In this document: positions 1 through 7,839 of the stretch, one piece after another
How the letters are laid out: each line of letters starts with the position of its first letter
Numbering within the stretch: position 1 is the stretch's first letter
Source of the DNA: a bacterium
Lineage (GTDB): Bacteria > Armatimonadota > Zipacnadia > Zipacnadales > Zipacnadaceae
Direction: 5' to 3'
Assembly: GCA_030602615.1 (NCBI GenBank)
Contig: JAUVZM010000003.1
Coordinates: forward strand, 37,707 to 101,706
DNA length: 64,000 nucleotides
The notes under the pieces: model-generated
Told to the model about the DNA's origin: nothing
Database searches by the model: none
Seen by the model: the letters and a program-made list of their open reading frames with translations, nothing else
Position numbers and translations under genes: made by a program

Positions 1-1037
1 GACTCTTCACCGAATAGCTCCTTGGCCTCGGCGGCGAGTTGTTGCTGCTGTGAGTGCAGCTCATTCAACTGGTCCTGGTGCAACTCGATATCAGCCTTAG
101 ACCGGGCAATCCCGGCAACCAGGTTCTTGACTTTATCGGCCTCTTCCGCTGAGACCTCAGGAAGCTCCTCCACCTTATCATTCAACTCTGCAATTTCGCG
201 ATTGAGCTGTTCGATGCGTTCGACATCTTGGTGCAGCCGGATCCACTCACTATTCAATCCAGCGAGTTGCTTCTCCAGTTCTCGACAGCGCTCGATCTTC
301 GCCAGGAGCTGTTCAGCGTGGCCAATCTGCGGCTCCAGTTGCTTTAGCTGCGCTTCGGCCTCGCGCAGCTCTTTCCGGGCCTGGCTGACCTTGCCGCCTG
401 TCTCTTCCAACTCGCGGATTTCACCCTCCAGACGGGCAATTTCCTCCTGAACGAGATGGAGAGGGCCGGGATTCACCGGTGCCGCCCGCTCCAGGCCCCG
501 TTGTAACTCGGCGAGCGACTTGTCGAGCTGGCCGATGATGTCCGAAACACTTACACCGGAAGCCGAACCTGATACTGACTGCTGGAGCAGATCGCTCAGT
601 TCCCCACCGGCCTCCACGGCAGTGATCTGCTGCTGGCGAATGGCCGCAGTGCTCTCGTAGATATCCTGCGAGCCGATCCCCAGAAGCTGCGCTATCTTAT
701 CCTGCACCTTACTGTGGTCGGTCCACTCTTCACCGCTATCCAGATCCGCCAGGCATACTTCTTTGTCAGCAAAGTTCTTTTCCAGGCGCCACCGATGGCC
801 GGCGGCGGTGAACTCAAGCGCTATTTCGAATAGATTCTTTGTCCCCCAGCTCTGCCGTCGATGCACAGCCTGGCTGGTTGTGTCAGCTTTCTGAAAAAGC
901 ACAGTGAGCAAGGCCGCCTGCAGGGTGGACTTGCCGGCCTCGTTAGGCCCTCGGATGATGTTAAGACCACTTTCGAACTCAAACTCTCGCTCGCCCAGGC
1001 AACCGAAGTTGCGTGTCCGGAGGTGCTTGATTATCAA
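1..1037 (-). CDS. sbcC: SbcC/Rad50-type SMC-like ATPase, 5' part only
   Basis: This is the ATPase and coiled-coil subunit of the SbcCD (Rad50-Mre11) DNA-end nuclease, which trims hairpins and broken ends. It is missing from the ORF track because it runs off the window's left edge. The minus strand reads open from a TTG at 1037: the protein begins MIIKHLRTRNFGCLGERE and has a Walker A motif GPNEAGKST near residue 30. From about residue 170 onward the sequence is Glu/Leu/Gln-rich with heptad character, the first arm of the coiled coil. About 345 codons are present; the zinc hook and C-terminal ATPase half lie outside. The TTG start overlaps the sbcD stop, which points to translational coupling. 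The family call is firm. The exact start codon is inferred from the overlap. Confidence 0.85.
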   Translation of the reverse strand, partial: MIIKHLRTRNFGCLGEREFEFESGLNIIRGPNEAGKSTLQAALLTVLFQKADTTSQAVHRRQSWGTKNLFEIALEFTAAGHRWRLEKNFADKEVCLADLDSGEEWTDHSKVQDKIAQLLGIGSQDIYESTAAIRQQQITAVEAGGELSDLLQQSVSGSASGVSVSDIIGQLDKSLAELQRGLERAAPVNPGPLHLVQEEIARLEGEIRELEETGGKVSQARKELREAEAQLKQLEPQIGHAEQLLAKIERCRELEKQLAGLNSEWIRLHQDVERIEQLNREIAELNDKVEELPEVSAEEADKVKNLVAGIARSKADIELHQDQLNELHSQQQQLAAEAKELFGEE

Positions 1038-2143
1038 CCGAGCACCTCCTTGCCGGCCAGCAACGCCAGGCCCAGACTGCGGGCCTGCCCTACGACCTGG
1101 CGCTGCTCGTCAGTTTCGGCGGCCGCAAAGCGCTCTTTCATCAGCCCCCGAAAGCGCCCCGCCACCAGACCGGAAGGTTCCGGGCCCGTCTCATCCCAGT
1201 CGGCATGGCTTTCGTCAGTCAGGCGGATGCGGAAGAACTGTTCTTCAACCCGCTCCAGGATTCTGTCGTGATCTACCACCATCTGTTCCGGGGCAATGCC
1301 CACCAGCCGAGTGTCCAGTATCGCATCGGCATCGGCCAACTCAAGTATGCTCTGGATCAGCTCCTCGAGGTTGGCGAAATCGGCCAGATCCAGGTCCTGC
1401 CTGCGAGACTGCAAAGTACCGGTAGCAACCTGCTCCCACGTACAGCGTCCTTCATCGTCCAGGTCCACCACCAGCACCTGGCCCTGCTCGGCCTGGTCAA
1501 GGCCGACGATCTCCGGCGAACCCGGATACAGCGCCACGACATCTTGCTGAGAATCGTCCCTGAAGCTGTGCCAATGGCCCAGCGCCAAATAGTTCATGCC
1601 ACAGTCGGCAATCTGGTCAGCGGTAACTATCACCGTGTCCTCATCCACGAACCCGGGTATCTGCACCGAGCCGTGCAGCAGGCCGATATTGAGGGGCACC
1701 TGTGCATTAGGCTGAAACATCTTGGCATCTTCAGCAAAATGAATCGCGACATCCAGGCCGGGCACCTCGAGCGTGGGTTGCTCTGCGCTCAGCAGGTGCA
1801 CCCCGTCAGGCAAGCCTTCCGCCAGCCAGCGCTCATAGAGGCTGCCGGGCGCGATGGGATCGTGGGTACCAGGAATCAGTACGGTTGCCACCATCTGCGA
1901 TTGGCTGACCAGGTCACTGAGCAAGCTCCGTACTCGCTGAGCGGTGCGCTCCGGGGGCCGGGGGCTGTCAAACAGATCACCGGCAACAATTAGCAGTTGC
2001 GCCTCGTAGTCACGACAGCAGGTCAGGCAGCGCTCGAATGCCTGCATCAGCCGCTGGCGATGCTTGGAGGCAGCAGTTCCGAAAGCCCGGCTGGAGCGGC
2101 CCAAATGAACGTCAGCAGTATGAACAAAGCGCAAGCGACTCAT
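1034..2143 (-). CDS. sbcD: SbcD/Mre11-like exonuclease subunit
   Basis: This is the metallophosphoesterase nuclease subunit of SbcCD. The metal-binding motifs appear in order: TADVHLG near residue 10, GDLFD near residue 56, GTHDP near residue 93 (the family more often has GNHD) and LGHWH near residue 190. At 369 residues it falls in the usual range for this subunit. It overlaps sbcC, which follows on the same strand, by a few bases, so the two are surely co-transcribed. The ATG at 2143 has only a closely placed GAGGG upstream, so a slightly later start is possible. The complex processes double-strand breaks and palindromes. Nothing looks broken. Confidence 0.9.
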   Translation of the reverse strand: MSRLRFVHTADVHLGRSSRAFGTAASKHRQRLMQAFERCLTCCRDYEAQLLIVAGDLFDSPRPPERTAQRVRSLLSDLVSQSQMVATVLIPGTHDPIAPGSLYERWLAEGLPDGVHLLSAEQPTLEVPGLDVAIHFAEDAKMFQPNAQVPLNIGLLHGSVQIPGFVDEDTVIVTADQIADCGMNYLALGHWHSFRDDSQQDVVALYPGSPEIVGLDQAEQGQVLVVDLDDEGRCTWEQVATGTLQSRRQDLDLADFANLEELIQSILELADADAILDTRLVGIAPEQMVVDHDRILERVEEQFFRIRLTDESHADWDETGPEPSGLVAGRFRGLMKERFAAAETDEQRQVVGQARSLGLALLAGKEVLG

Positions 2144-2267
2144 CCCTCGATCGTCGGCAGGGTAATAAAGCTGACACTACTCACTTCGCGATATTGGCGG
2201 CTATTACCTCCGTCTATCACCCGCTTGAGCGCGAATGCAGCACAAAGTGCCACTGGCATGGAGGAGA

Positions 2268-2296
2268 TTCTGCGATTTAATTGTATAATATATAAT
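2268..2296 (+). promoter_or_regulatory. Likely promoter of the secreted-protein pair
   Basis: Two overlapping -10 candidates, TATAAT at 2284 and TATAAT at 2291, lie in an AT-rich patch. A weak -35 (TTCTGC) sits 17 bases upstream of the second. AGGAGG at 2321 and the ATG at 2335 follow. The AT content contrasts strongly with the surroundings. Confidence 0.6.
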
Positions 2297-2334
2297 AGAA
2301 CAACACGATTCTAAAGGATGAGGAGGACAAGCGC

Positions 2335-3243
2335 ATGGACAGGCGCATGGCAGTGAGTTGGCTGGCCGCAGCCGCAGCCTTGCTCGTGCTGGCGGCAGCA
2401 GCCTTCTGGGGCGGAGCCGCCCTGCGAACAGTGGTTGCCCCGACTGGAGCTACCGCCTTCGCCGCAGAAGCCGAGCAGCCGACCTATCCGGGCCCGGAGG
2501 CATACGCTGAGAAGATTGTGCTCGATGGCCAGGAGCAGGGCATCGTCGTACTGGACGCCAATCAGCCTTTGCGGATCCGGACATCGGTCGGGGGCTTCAC
2601 CGGTTACGAGCGAGCTATGGTGGTGGTCAACCGGCTGAACAGCGGCCTGGAGGCAGGACTGCAAGGCGAACAGATCCAGGCCGAGCAGTACAACGGAGAG
2701 TGGGTGGTCACCGGCGCGGGCACCAACCTTATAACTGTCAACCAGGCTGAAGCCGATATCCGCGACCTCAGTCGTTCGCAACTGGCCGACATCTGGGCGG
2801 CCAACCTGCGCGTCGCGGTAGACGCTGCCTGGCAGACACCTGCGCCGGACGAAGGCGAACCCGCTGAGGGAGAGTTCCTCGAGCAGCCTCCGACGGAAGA
2901 GATAGCCGAGACTGAACCCAGCGAGGAACAGCCGCCCGCCGGCGAAGAAGAAGCTGAGGAGCCCACGGTGGCAGTCGAAGAGTGGCAGCCCGAGGAGCCG
3001 TACAAGGATAAGATCGTTGCCATAGTCAGCTTCGGCGAGGGTGCCCGCCTGGGGATAGCTCGGGTCAATGGCCCGGAATCGGCAGTTGACCGGGTCCAGG
3101 CAGTAGCTCAACTCGAGACCAGTTACGAAGACTATGTTGACATAGAGATCTACGTACCAATATCCACCAAGGTGCCCGGTAAGATCCTGGACAGAGTCCA
3201 GGGCGTTGGCGTCACCGGCGTGGGCGACCTGCGGATCAGATAA
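2335..3243 (+). CDS. Secreted/anchored protein with acidic Pro-Glu linker
   Basis: Function unknown. The 302 residues begin with a long hydrophobic signal or anchor (residues 8-30) followed by an Ala-rich stretch. Residues 60-160 form a compact domain with the pattern LRIRTSVGGFTGYERA...ITVNQAEA...IWAANLRVAV. This resembles the small periplasmic domain found before some cyanobacterial-type MscS channels, from memory only. Residues 165-220 are a Glu/Pro-rich, probably disordered spacer. The last 75 residues resemble the C-terminal half of the next gene. AGGAGG lies 8 bases before the ATG. The next ORF starts 11 bases after the stop with its own GGAGG, so the two form an operon. The role is probably structural or binding in the envelope; no catalytic motif is visible. 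Confidence 0.75.
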   Translation: MDRRMAVSWLAAAAALLVLAAAAFWGGAALRTVVAPTGATAFAAEAEQPTYPGPEAYAEKIVLDGQEQGIVVLDANQPLRIRTSVGGFTGYERAMVVVNRLNSGLEAGLQGEQIQAEQYNGEWVVTGAGTNLITVNQAEADIRDLSRSQLADIWAANLRVAVDAAWQTPAPDEGEPAEGEFLEQPPTEEIAETEPSEEQPPAGEEEAEEPTVAVEEWQPEEPYKDKIVAIVSFGEGARLGIARVNGPESAVDRVQAVAQLETSYEDYVDIEIYVPISTKVPGKILDRVQGVGVTGVGDLRIR

Positions 3244-3254
3244 GGAGGCCCAAA

Positions 3255-3728
3255 ATGATACACAATAAACAATGGCGCTGGTTGACTTTGGTAGTCATTC
3301 TGACCGCTTTCCTGGTGGGATTCGGCAGCGGTCCCAGCAACGTGGAAGCGCTGAACCTGGGCGGCGCGCTCAAAGGCGCACTGAAGATCTTTGGCATCGC
3401 CTTTGTGGTGAAGCAATTCGGCGGCCAGATCAATTCGTTCATCAATAGCGTGCTGGCTCAGCATTCGGCAAAGGTTGCCGGGCAGACCAAGGTAGTGCCC
3501 ATTGTTCGCATTGGCGCGGGCGGAACCGCAGTTGGGGCCGCACAGATAATGGGCCCAGCGGTGCAGGTCAAGAAGGTCTCGGCAGTGGCCGAGGTGGAGT
3601 GGAAACCGGGTAACGTGCTGCGAGCCCGCGGCCTGTTTCCGGTCACTAACGTCAAAATCACCGATCCGACCAAAATCAAGGGAGTCGGGGGCGTGGGAGT
3701 CTCGGCCAATATCAAGCTGCCTCTGTGA
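3255..3728 (+). CDS. Small secreted protein, partner of upstream gene
   Basis: Function unknown. The 157 residues carry an N-terminal signal sequence (basic start, hydrophobic residues 9-24, likely cleavage after VEA). A Gly-rich amphipathic segment follows (GGALKGALKIFGIAFVVKQFGG), then a C-terminal domain of about 75 residues. That domain lines up by eye with the end of the preceding protein: G-A-A-Q-I-M-G-P against G-I-A-R-V-N-G-P, VSAVAEVE against VQAVAQLE, and KGVGGVGVSANIKL against QGVGVTGVGDLRI. It is the second gene of a two-gene operon, with GGAGG 10 bases upstream of its ATG. Both products probably act together outside the cytoplasm. Confidence 0.75.
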   Translation: MIHNKQWRWLTLVVILTAFLVGFGSGPSNVEALNLGGALKGALKIFGIAFVVKQFGGQINSFINSVLAQHSAKVAGQTKVVPIVRIGAGGTAVGAAQIMGPAVQVKKVSAVAEVEWKPGNVLRARGLFPVTNVKITDPTKIKGVGGVGVSANIKLPL

Positions 3729-3795
3729 TAGCGGCCCAAGCCAGAGCTTCGCTAACAAACTGCTAACTCACCGAACCGATAGGGGAACATCAGGG

Positions 3796-3821
3796 GGGCG
3801 GAGAGGATCGCCCCTCCGCCC
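3796..3821. terminator. GC-rich hairpin between convergent genes
   Basis: GGGCGGAG and CTCCGCCC form a perfect 8-bp stem around a 10-base loop. It sits between the plus-strand secreted pair and the minus-strand cold-shock gene. Neither side has a proper T-run, so it is a candidate bidirectional terminator only. Confidence 0.45.
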
Positions 3822-3846
3822 GATTGATGCGCGGCATCACAGGTCT

Positions 3847-4098
3847 CTACCACTCAGTGGGTTCGCCAGAGTCGGTAGCCGATGAGGCTTCAATTACCTG
3901 TACATTGGCGGCACGGGGGCCTTTCTCGTCCCGCTCAATATCGAACTCGACTTTATCGCCATCATTGAGCGTCTTGTAGCCCTCACCGGCGATAGCCGAA
4001 TGATGGACAAAGACGTCCTCGCCGCCTTCGGTATCTTCCGTCTCTATAAAGCCGTAGCCCTTGGAATCATTGAACCATTTAACTGTACCTTGTGCCAC
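3847..4098 (-). CDS. Cold-shock domain protein (CspA family)
   Basis: This is an 83-residue single OB-fold RNA chaperone that binds single-stranded RNA or DNA. It reads [19 protein letters not shown]...DVFVHHSAI, which contains both RNP motifs (KGYGFI and VFVHH). The ORF track starts at a GTG inside the Shine-Dalgarno sequence. AAGGAGGT precedes the internal GTG at 4098 with normal spacing, so that codon is chosen. The C-terminal tail ([16 protein letters not shown]) is slightly longer than usual. A promoter about 160 bases upstream leaves a long leader, as is typical for csp mRNAs. Confidence 0.92.
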   Translation of the reverse strand: MAQGTVKWFNDSKGYGFIETEDTEGGEDVFVHHSAIAGEGYKTLNDGDKVEFDIERDEKGPRAANVQVIEASSATDSGEPTEW

Positions 4099-4255
4099 AA
4101 TACACACCTCCTTTTCAAGTTCGGCTATGTAGCATCCACCGTCAGCCGTTACTCGAAGAGGTACTTCTCTTCAGTCAGCCAACCAGCTTTAACTCTAGCC
4201 TTCAGTGCAACTCAGTACACCAACGTACTCTCACTTAGCCGAGTACATTATTGAT

Positions 4256-4284
4256 AGTTTACCATAATTTGCTAATCTGCACAA
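4256..4284 (-). promoter_or_regulatory. Promoter of the cold-shock gene
   Basis: Read on the minus strand: TTGTGC, 17-base spacer, TAAACT. It would give a leader of about 150 bases before the csp start. Long structured leaders are a known feature of cold-shock mRNAs; thermoregulation here is inference. Confidence 0.5.
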
Positions 4285-4315
4285 ACAATCAGCCGGCAAG
4301 TGGCGATATTCTGCG

Positions 4316-5182
4316 CTACTGTCGGCCAGCAGAGCTAGTAGTACGGCGGCTGGGTACTGTCAGATTCCACGCTTCAGTTCCATACTTGTGCGCAGATAGG
4401 TGCTCAGCCCGAGCTTGTTCCTGGGCGCTAAGCTCACCGGTCTGCAACTCCACTGCCAAAGCCTGGCTAAATCCGGCCACCAGGGCCTCGGCCAGTTCGT
4501 CATAACTAACGTCTCGGCCCAGCATATGACTTACGCCTACCGCAGCCTGCCGGAGCGACTCAGGCTTATTGCTGCTCCCGTCACCCGGCATAACTGCTAG
4601 ATGATCGGAGATATCCAGCGTAATAGGTACCGACCCGTGCTGGAGGATGGTGCCGTTTCTGCGCACCTGGGCCGAACCAGCAATCTTGCGGCCGGCGGCT
4701 ACCATATCGGCCCGGGTCGAGTGACTGAAGCAGATAGCAGATTGCTGGTGCCCGCTGCCTTTCCCGTCAACAGCAGGGGACTCTCTGCCCAACTCAGCTT
4801 CCACCCCCAGCAGTTCCAGGCCCTGCTGAATCCCCCGCGACAAACAGCGATAGGAGCGGATAACGCTGTGGCCATCCTCTATCTGGTCCTGGGGTACGCA
4901 CACCGAATAGGTGACTTCGTCATCGTGCAGGATGGCCCGCCCGCCGGTCGGGCGGCGCACCAGACCCCAGCCGCGCTGGTGAAGGGCCGCGGTGTCCACC
5001 TGCTGGTCAACTTCCTGAAATCGCCCTAACGACACCGCCGGCGGAGACCAACCATAAATGCGCAGAGTCGGCGGGACTATCTGTGCCTCCACCGACTCCA
5101 TTATCGCCTCATCCACCGCCATATTATGGTGTCCGTCGCTGTGTCCGCTGTAGATTACTCGCCACTTGGCTATTGCGCCCAC
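4316..5182 (-). CDS. lipM: Octanoyltransferase LipM / lipoate ligase family
   Basis: This enzyme transfers octanoyl (or lipoyl) groups to lipoyl domains, the first step of lipoic-acid attachment. It is a 288-residue BPL/LplA/LipB-fold protein. The hallmark RRPTGGRAILHDDEVTYSV occurs near residue 83. A later segment, ICFSHSTRADMVAAGRKIAGSAQ, contains the Cys that acts as acyl acceptor in LipM-type enzymes plus the conserved GRKIAGSAQ lysine, followed by LQHGSVPI. The Cys and the lack of a C-terminal ligase domain favour LipM over LplA. It lies 50 bases downstream of gcvH on the same strand, so its likely main substrate is that GcvH. Confidence 0.85.
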   Translation of the reverse strand: MGAIAKWRVIYSGHSDGHHNMAVDEAIMESVEAQIVPPTLRIYGWSPPAVSLGRFQEVDQQVDTAALHQRGWGLVRRPTGGRAILHDDEVTYSVCVPQDQIEDGHSVIRSYRCLSRGIQQGLELLGVEAELGRESPAVDGKGSGHQQSAICFSHSTRADMVAAGRKIAGSAQVRRNGTILQHGSVPITLDISDHLAVMPGDGSSNKPESLRQAAVGVSHMLGRDVSYDELAEALVAGFSQALAVELQTGELSAQEQARAEHLSAHKYGTEAWNLTVPSRRTTSSAGRQ

Positions 5183-5231
5183 GGTCCGCCCGTCTCACCT
5201 ACTGCTGGTTCAGTCTCTGTGCTGGCCTGTG

Positions 5232-5606
5232 CTACTGCTCGCTCAGGAACTGGTCGTACTGATCCTCATCCATCAACTGGCCGGGATCAAAGTCAGGGCC
5301 CGGCGCAACGGTCACCAACCACCCGCCACCATATGGCTCTTCGTTGATCATCTCGGGGGCATCGAGAACTTCATCGTTGCGACCAACTACCTCGCCACTG
5401 AGCGGGGCAAGCAGATCCTGGACGGCCTTGGCCGACTCGATGGTAGCGAAGGGTTGGCCCTCAGTCATAGTGCTGCCTGCTTCCGGTAGCTCCACATAGA
5501 TGATGTCGCCCATCTCGTTCTGGGCATAGTCGGTAAGTCCAACAGTTACCTCGTCGCCCTCGACGTTAACCCAGGTGTGCTCCTCGTAATAAAGACGCTC
5601 GCTCAT
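5232..5606 (-). CDS. gcvH: Glycine cleavage system H protein
   Basis: This is the lipoyl carrier of the glycine cleavage system, shuttling the aminomethyl group between the P, T and L proteins. The 124 residues MSERLYYEEHTWV...DYAQNEMGDIIYVELPE...ESAKAVQDLLAP...GGGWLV match GcvH throughout. The lipoylated Lys lies in ESAKAV near residue 63. The track start is a TTG overlapping the Shine-Dalgarno; AGGAGGT places the real start at the ATG at 5606. lipM follows in the same transcription unit. gcvP and gcvT are not in the window. GcvH can also serve as a general lipoyl relay, so its role need not be glycine cleavage alone. Confidence 0.93.
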   Translation of the reverse strand: MSERLYYEEHTWVNVEGDEVTVGLTDYAQNEMGDIIYVELPEAGSTMTEGQPFATIESAKAVQDLLAPLSGEVVGRNDEVLDAPEMINEEPYGGGWLVTVAPGPDFDPGQLMDEDQYDQFLSEQ

Positions 5607-5692
5607 CGCTGCTATTACCTCCTGCAATATTTGTGTCCGCCCAGAGGCAGACAGTCCTGAATAATGACTGACCCTACCAGACAGCGCTGCAC

Positions 5693-5721
5693 AGTATACA
5701 TCGGCAAAACTGAGAATGCAA
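5693..5721 (-). promoter_or_regulatory. Likely gcvH-lipM promoter
   Basis: Minus strand: TTGCAT, 17-base spacer, TATACT. It lies just past the end of the homocysteine methyltransferase gene, giving gcvH-lipM its own transcript with a leader of about 80 bases. The leader holds an 8-bp hairpin (TGTCTGCC/GGCGGACA). I see no glycine-riboswitch-like fold. Confidence 0.45.
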
Positions 5722-5732
5722 CTGTATCAATG

Positions 5733-6620
5733 TTACGCTGTCGCACCGGCTGCCCGGGCGATCTCGCGGATGTGGTCGGGCGTGGTGCCGCAGCAGCCTC
5801 CCACCAGGCGCACCCCACAGGCAATGAGCTGCGCCGCAAGCTGCCCTGACTCCTGAGGAGTGCCGCAAAAGACGGTCTCACCGTCAACAAGCTGGGGCTG
5901 GCCGGCGTTGGCCTGGACCATAAGAGGCCGGTCCGCCGCCTGGCACATCTCGCGGACTGCGACCATCAAGCCATCCAGGTCCCCGCAATTGGCCCCGATG
6001 ATATCCACTCCCTCTGCGGCTAGCTGGCGGGCAGCCTCGGTACCACTAACCCCCATCATTGTCCTGCCATTGGCTATTGAGAACGACATCGTGGCCGCAA
6101 TGACGATATTCAGGTCCACCTCGCGCACTGCCCTAATCGCAGCTTGCAACTCGCCCATATCCTCAAAGGTCTCCAGCAGCACAAAGTCAACGAGCCCGGT
6201 CGCCAACATGACCTCGAACTGCTGGCGGTAGATAGCCACCACCTCGTCACGACTCAGCTCACCAAGTGGCTCGACAAGCTCACCGGTCGGGCCGGCTCCG
6301 GCGGCGAGATAGGCCTGCTGGCCGACCGCCTCCCGGGCGATGCGCACTGCCGCTGTCTGGATGCTGGCGGCCTGATCATCAAGCCCCGCTCGCCGGAGCA
6401 TTGCGATGTTGGCTGCGAAGCTATTGGTCTGGAAGACCTCGGCGCCAGCTTGCTGGTAGCTGCGATGGATCTCCGCGACCACCTCAGGGTGAGTCAAATT
6501 AACCTCAGCGGTATTGCGATAGTTGATCCCCCTGGCCGTGAGCATAGTGCCCATAACACCCTCGCAGACCAGCACACGGTTATCCATCTCCCCGAGCATC
6601 TGTTTGCCACGGGCCATCAT
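5733..6620 (-). CDS. Homocysteine S-methyltransferase family protein
   Basis: This is a 295-residue TIM-barrel enzyme of the Hcy-binding family (N-terminal module of MetH, BHMT, MmuM). It moves a methyl group to homocysteine to make methionine. The zinc ligands are in place: GANCG near residue 210 and GGCCGT near residue 275. CEGVMGTML near the start and TNSFAAN are also typical. No cobalamin or folate domain is attached, so the methyl donor is unknown; it could be S-methylmethionine, a betaine, or a separate corrinoid protein. The track start is 11 codons too early: GAGGTGA precedes ATGATG at 6620/6617. It lies downstream of the DUF4349 gene and upstream of gcvH on the same strand. Confidence 0.85.
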   Translation of the reverse strand: MMARGKQMLGEMDNRVLVCEGVMGTMLTARGINYRNTAEVNLTHPEVVAEIHRSYQQAGAEVFQTNSFAANIAMLRRAGLDDQAASIQTAAVRIAREAVGQQAYLAAGAGPTGELVEPLGELSRDEVVAIYRQQFEVMLATGLVDFVLLETFEDMGELQAAIRAVREVDLNIVIAATMSFSIANGRTMMGVSGTEAARQLAAEGVDIIGANCGDLDGLMVAVREMCQAADRPLMVQANAGQPQLVDGETVFCGTPQESGQLAAQLIACGVRLVGGCCGTTPDHIREIARAAGATA

Positions 6621-6663
6621 ACTCACCTCAATATACCAGGAGCTGCTTCCCAATCAGTAGCGT

Positions 6664-7593
6664 TTAGGTCTGGTGGCGCCGTCGTCGTCGCACTATGAGC
6701 CAAATCAATACGAGCAACGGTAGCCACACGACCACACCATCTATGACAAGGTAAATCAGGGCAGTGAGCAACCCTTGCAGGATCGAAATGAGCACCCGGT
6801 GTGCGGTACGCAGGTGGTACACAACGTCGTACGGACCACTCGGCCCCACTGCTGCAGTTCCCTCTTCGTACAGGCTGACGGTGATCGTTGAAAAGCCAAC
6901 CCGGTCCCTCAGGTAGCGCAGGCGCCCTTCAGCCCTCTCGATTTCCTCCCGCCGGCCGGCCAGTTCGCGCTCAATCGCCAATAGGTCGGCCAATTTCCCC
7001 GACCGCTTCAGCATCGCCAGCAACCGTTCTTCAGCCTGGCGCAGTGTGCGCAGCCGCGCGTCCAGATCCAGGAATTCCTCGGTTACGTCTTGAGTATCAA
7101 TACTCTCATGTTTCACTTTACCCAGCGCGCGAATCTGCGACATGACGTTACTGAACTGCTTGACCGGTACGCGGACAGTGAAGTTAATCTGCTGCCGGCC
7201 AGCCTCGTCAACCCACGATTCACTATCAGAGACGTAGCCCCCGGTTTTCCCGGCCAGAGCCTCAATCTGTCGCCGAACCTTGCCGGTATTCCGCGTCTCC
7301 AGGCTCAAGCTGGCATTGTAGATAATCTGCCGGTCAACGGTCGCGGCAGCCGCCTCGGTGATGAGCACCGAGGGCAGCGCAGCGGACCTCGCTGCGTCGG
7401 CCATCTCTTCACCCGCGTACTCGTACTCAGCTTCATAGGCCATCCCCGGTTCAGATGGAGGGGTAGGGGACTCAGCCATTCGGTAGGCCTTCTGTCGCGA
7501 CAGGCTAAAGACAGGCATCAGAACCACGCCGATAATCGCCAAGGCCCCAATAACAGCAAGCGTCCATACTACAGCCTTAGTTACACGGTGCAA
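6664..7593 (-). CDS. DUF4349 membrane-anchored protein
   Basis: The protein has 309 residues: an N-terminal membrane helix (about residues 8-30), a low-complexity linker, then a DUF4349 region. The core reads RQIIYNASLSLETRNTGKVRRQIEALAGKTGGYVSDSE, and a coiled coil follows at about residues 180-235 (LRTLRQAEERLLAML...ERELAGRREEIERAEGRL). A second helix near the C-terminus (about residues 275-300) ends in an Arg-rich tail. Function is unknown; DUF4349 proteins are envelope proteins of uncharacterised role. The start is set at TTG 7593: AGGAGG lies 8 bases upstream, whereas the track's GTG overlaps the Shine-Dalgarno. Confidence 0.8.
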   Translation of the reverse strand: MHRVTKAVVWTLAVIGALAIIGVVLMPVFSLSRQKAYRMAESPTPPSEPGMAYEAEYEYAGEEMADAARSAALPSVLITEAAAATVDRQIIYNASLSLETRNTGKVRRQIEALAGKTGGYVSDSESWVDEAGRQQINFTVRVPVKQFSNVMSQIRALGKVKHESIDTQDVTEEFLDLDARLRTLRQAEERLLAMLKRSGKLADLLAIERELAGRREEIERAEGRLRYLRDRVGFSTITVSLYEEGTAAVGPSGPYDVVYHLRTAHRVLISILQGLLTALIYLVIDGVVVWLPLLVLIWLIVRRRRRHQT

Positions 7594-7731
7594 TCTCACC
7601 ACCTCCTGATTGACCCCCTGTACCTCGGACTATCTATCACAACGGAATCTTAGACGGCTGCGCCCGGTTGATTGTTCCTAGCCCGCACAAGTGCCCGTGA
7701 TGGGCAGTCACCTAATCCTAATGTTCGTCGG

Positions 7732-7764
7732 CAAAACCACAGGTCCTTCCCTGTATTCTGTGGT
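7732..7764 (-). terminator. Candidate terminator after sulfatase gene
   Basis: On the minus strand, ACCACAG pairs with CTGTGGT (7 bp, 15-base loop) and TTTT follows. It lies 75 bases beyond the sulfatase stop. A second small hairpin (TGCCC/GGGCA) is at 7692-7706. The rest of the 7594-7839 gap shows nothing else. Confidence 0.45.
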
Positions 7765-7839
7765 GGCTGACCCGGGTTCGCCGCCTGCAAGCGACGGGCC
7801 AGACGCGCCAGCATGGGGCATCTGGTTCGCCTAACTGCG

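Noticed and set aside
22-450. Ser/Cys-rich plus-strand ORF of 142 aa
   Set aside because: It is the antisense of the SbcC coiled coil; biased composition and no ribosome site.
1205-1993. 262-aa plus-strand ORF
   Set aside because: Antisense shadow of sbcD, which has clear motifs on the other strand.
5607-5732. Glycine riboswitch before gcvH
   Set aside because: The leader is too short and only a simple hairpin is visible, not the conserved aptamer pattern.
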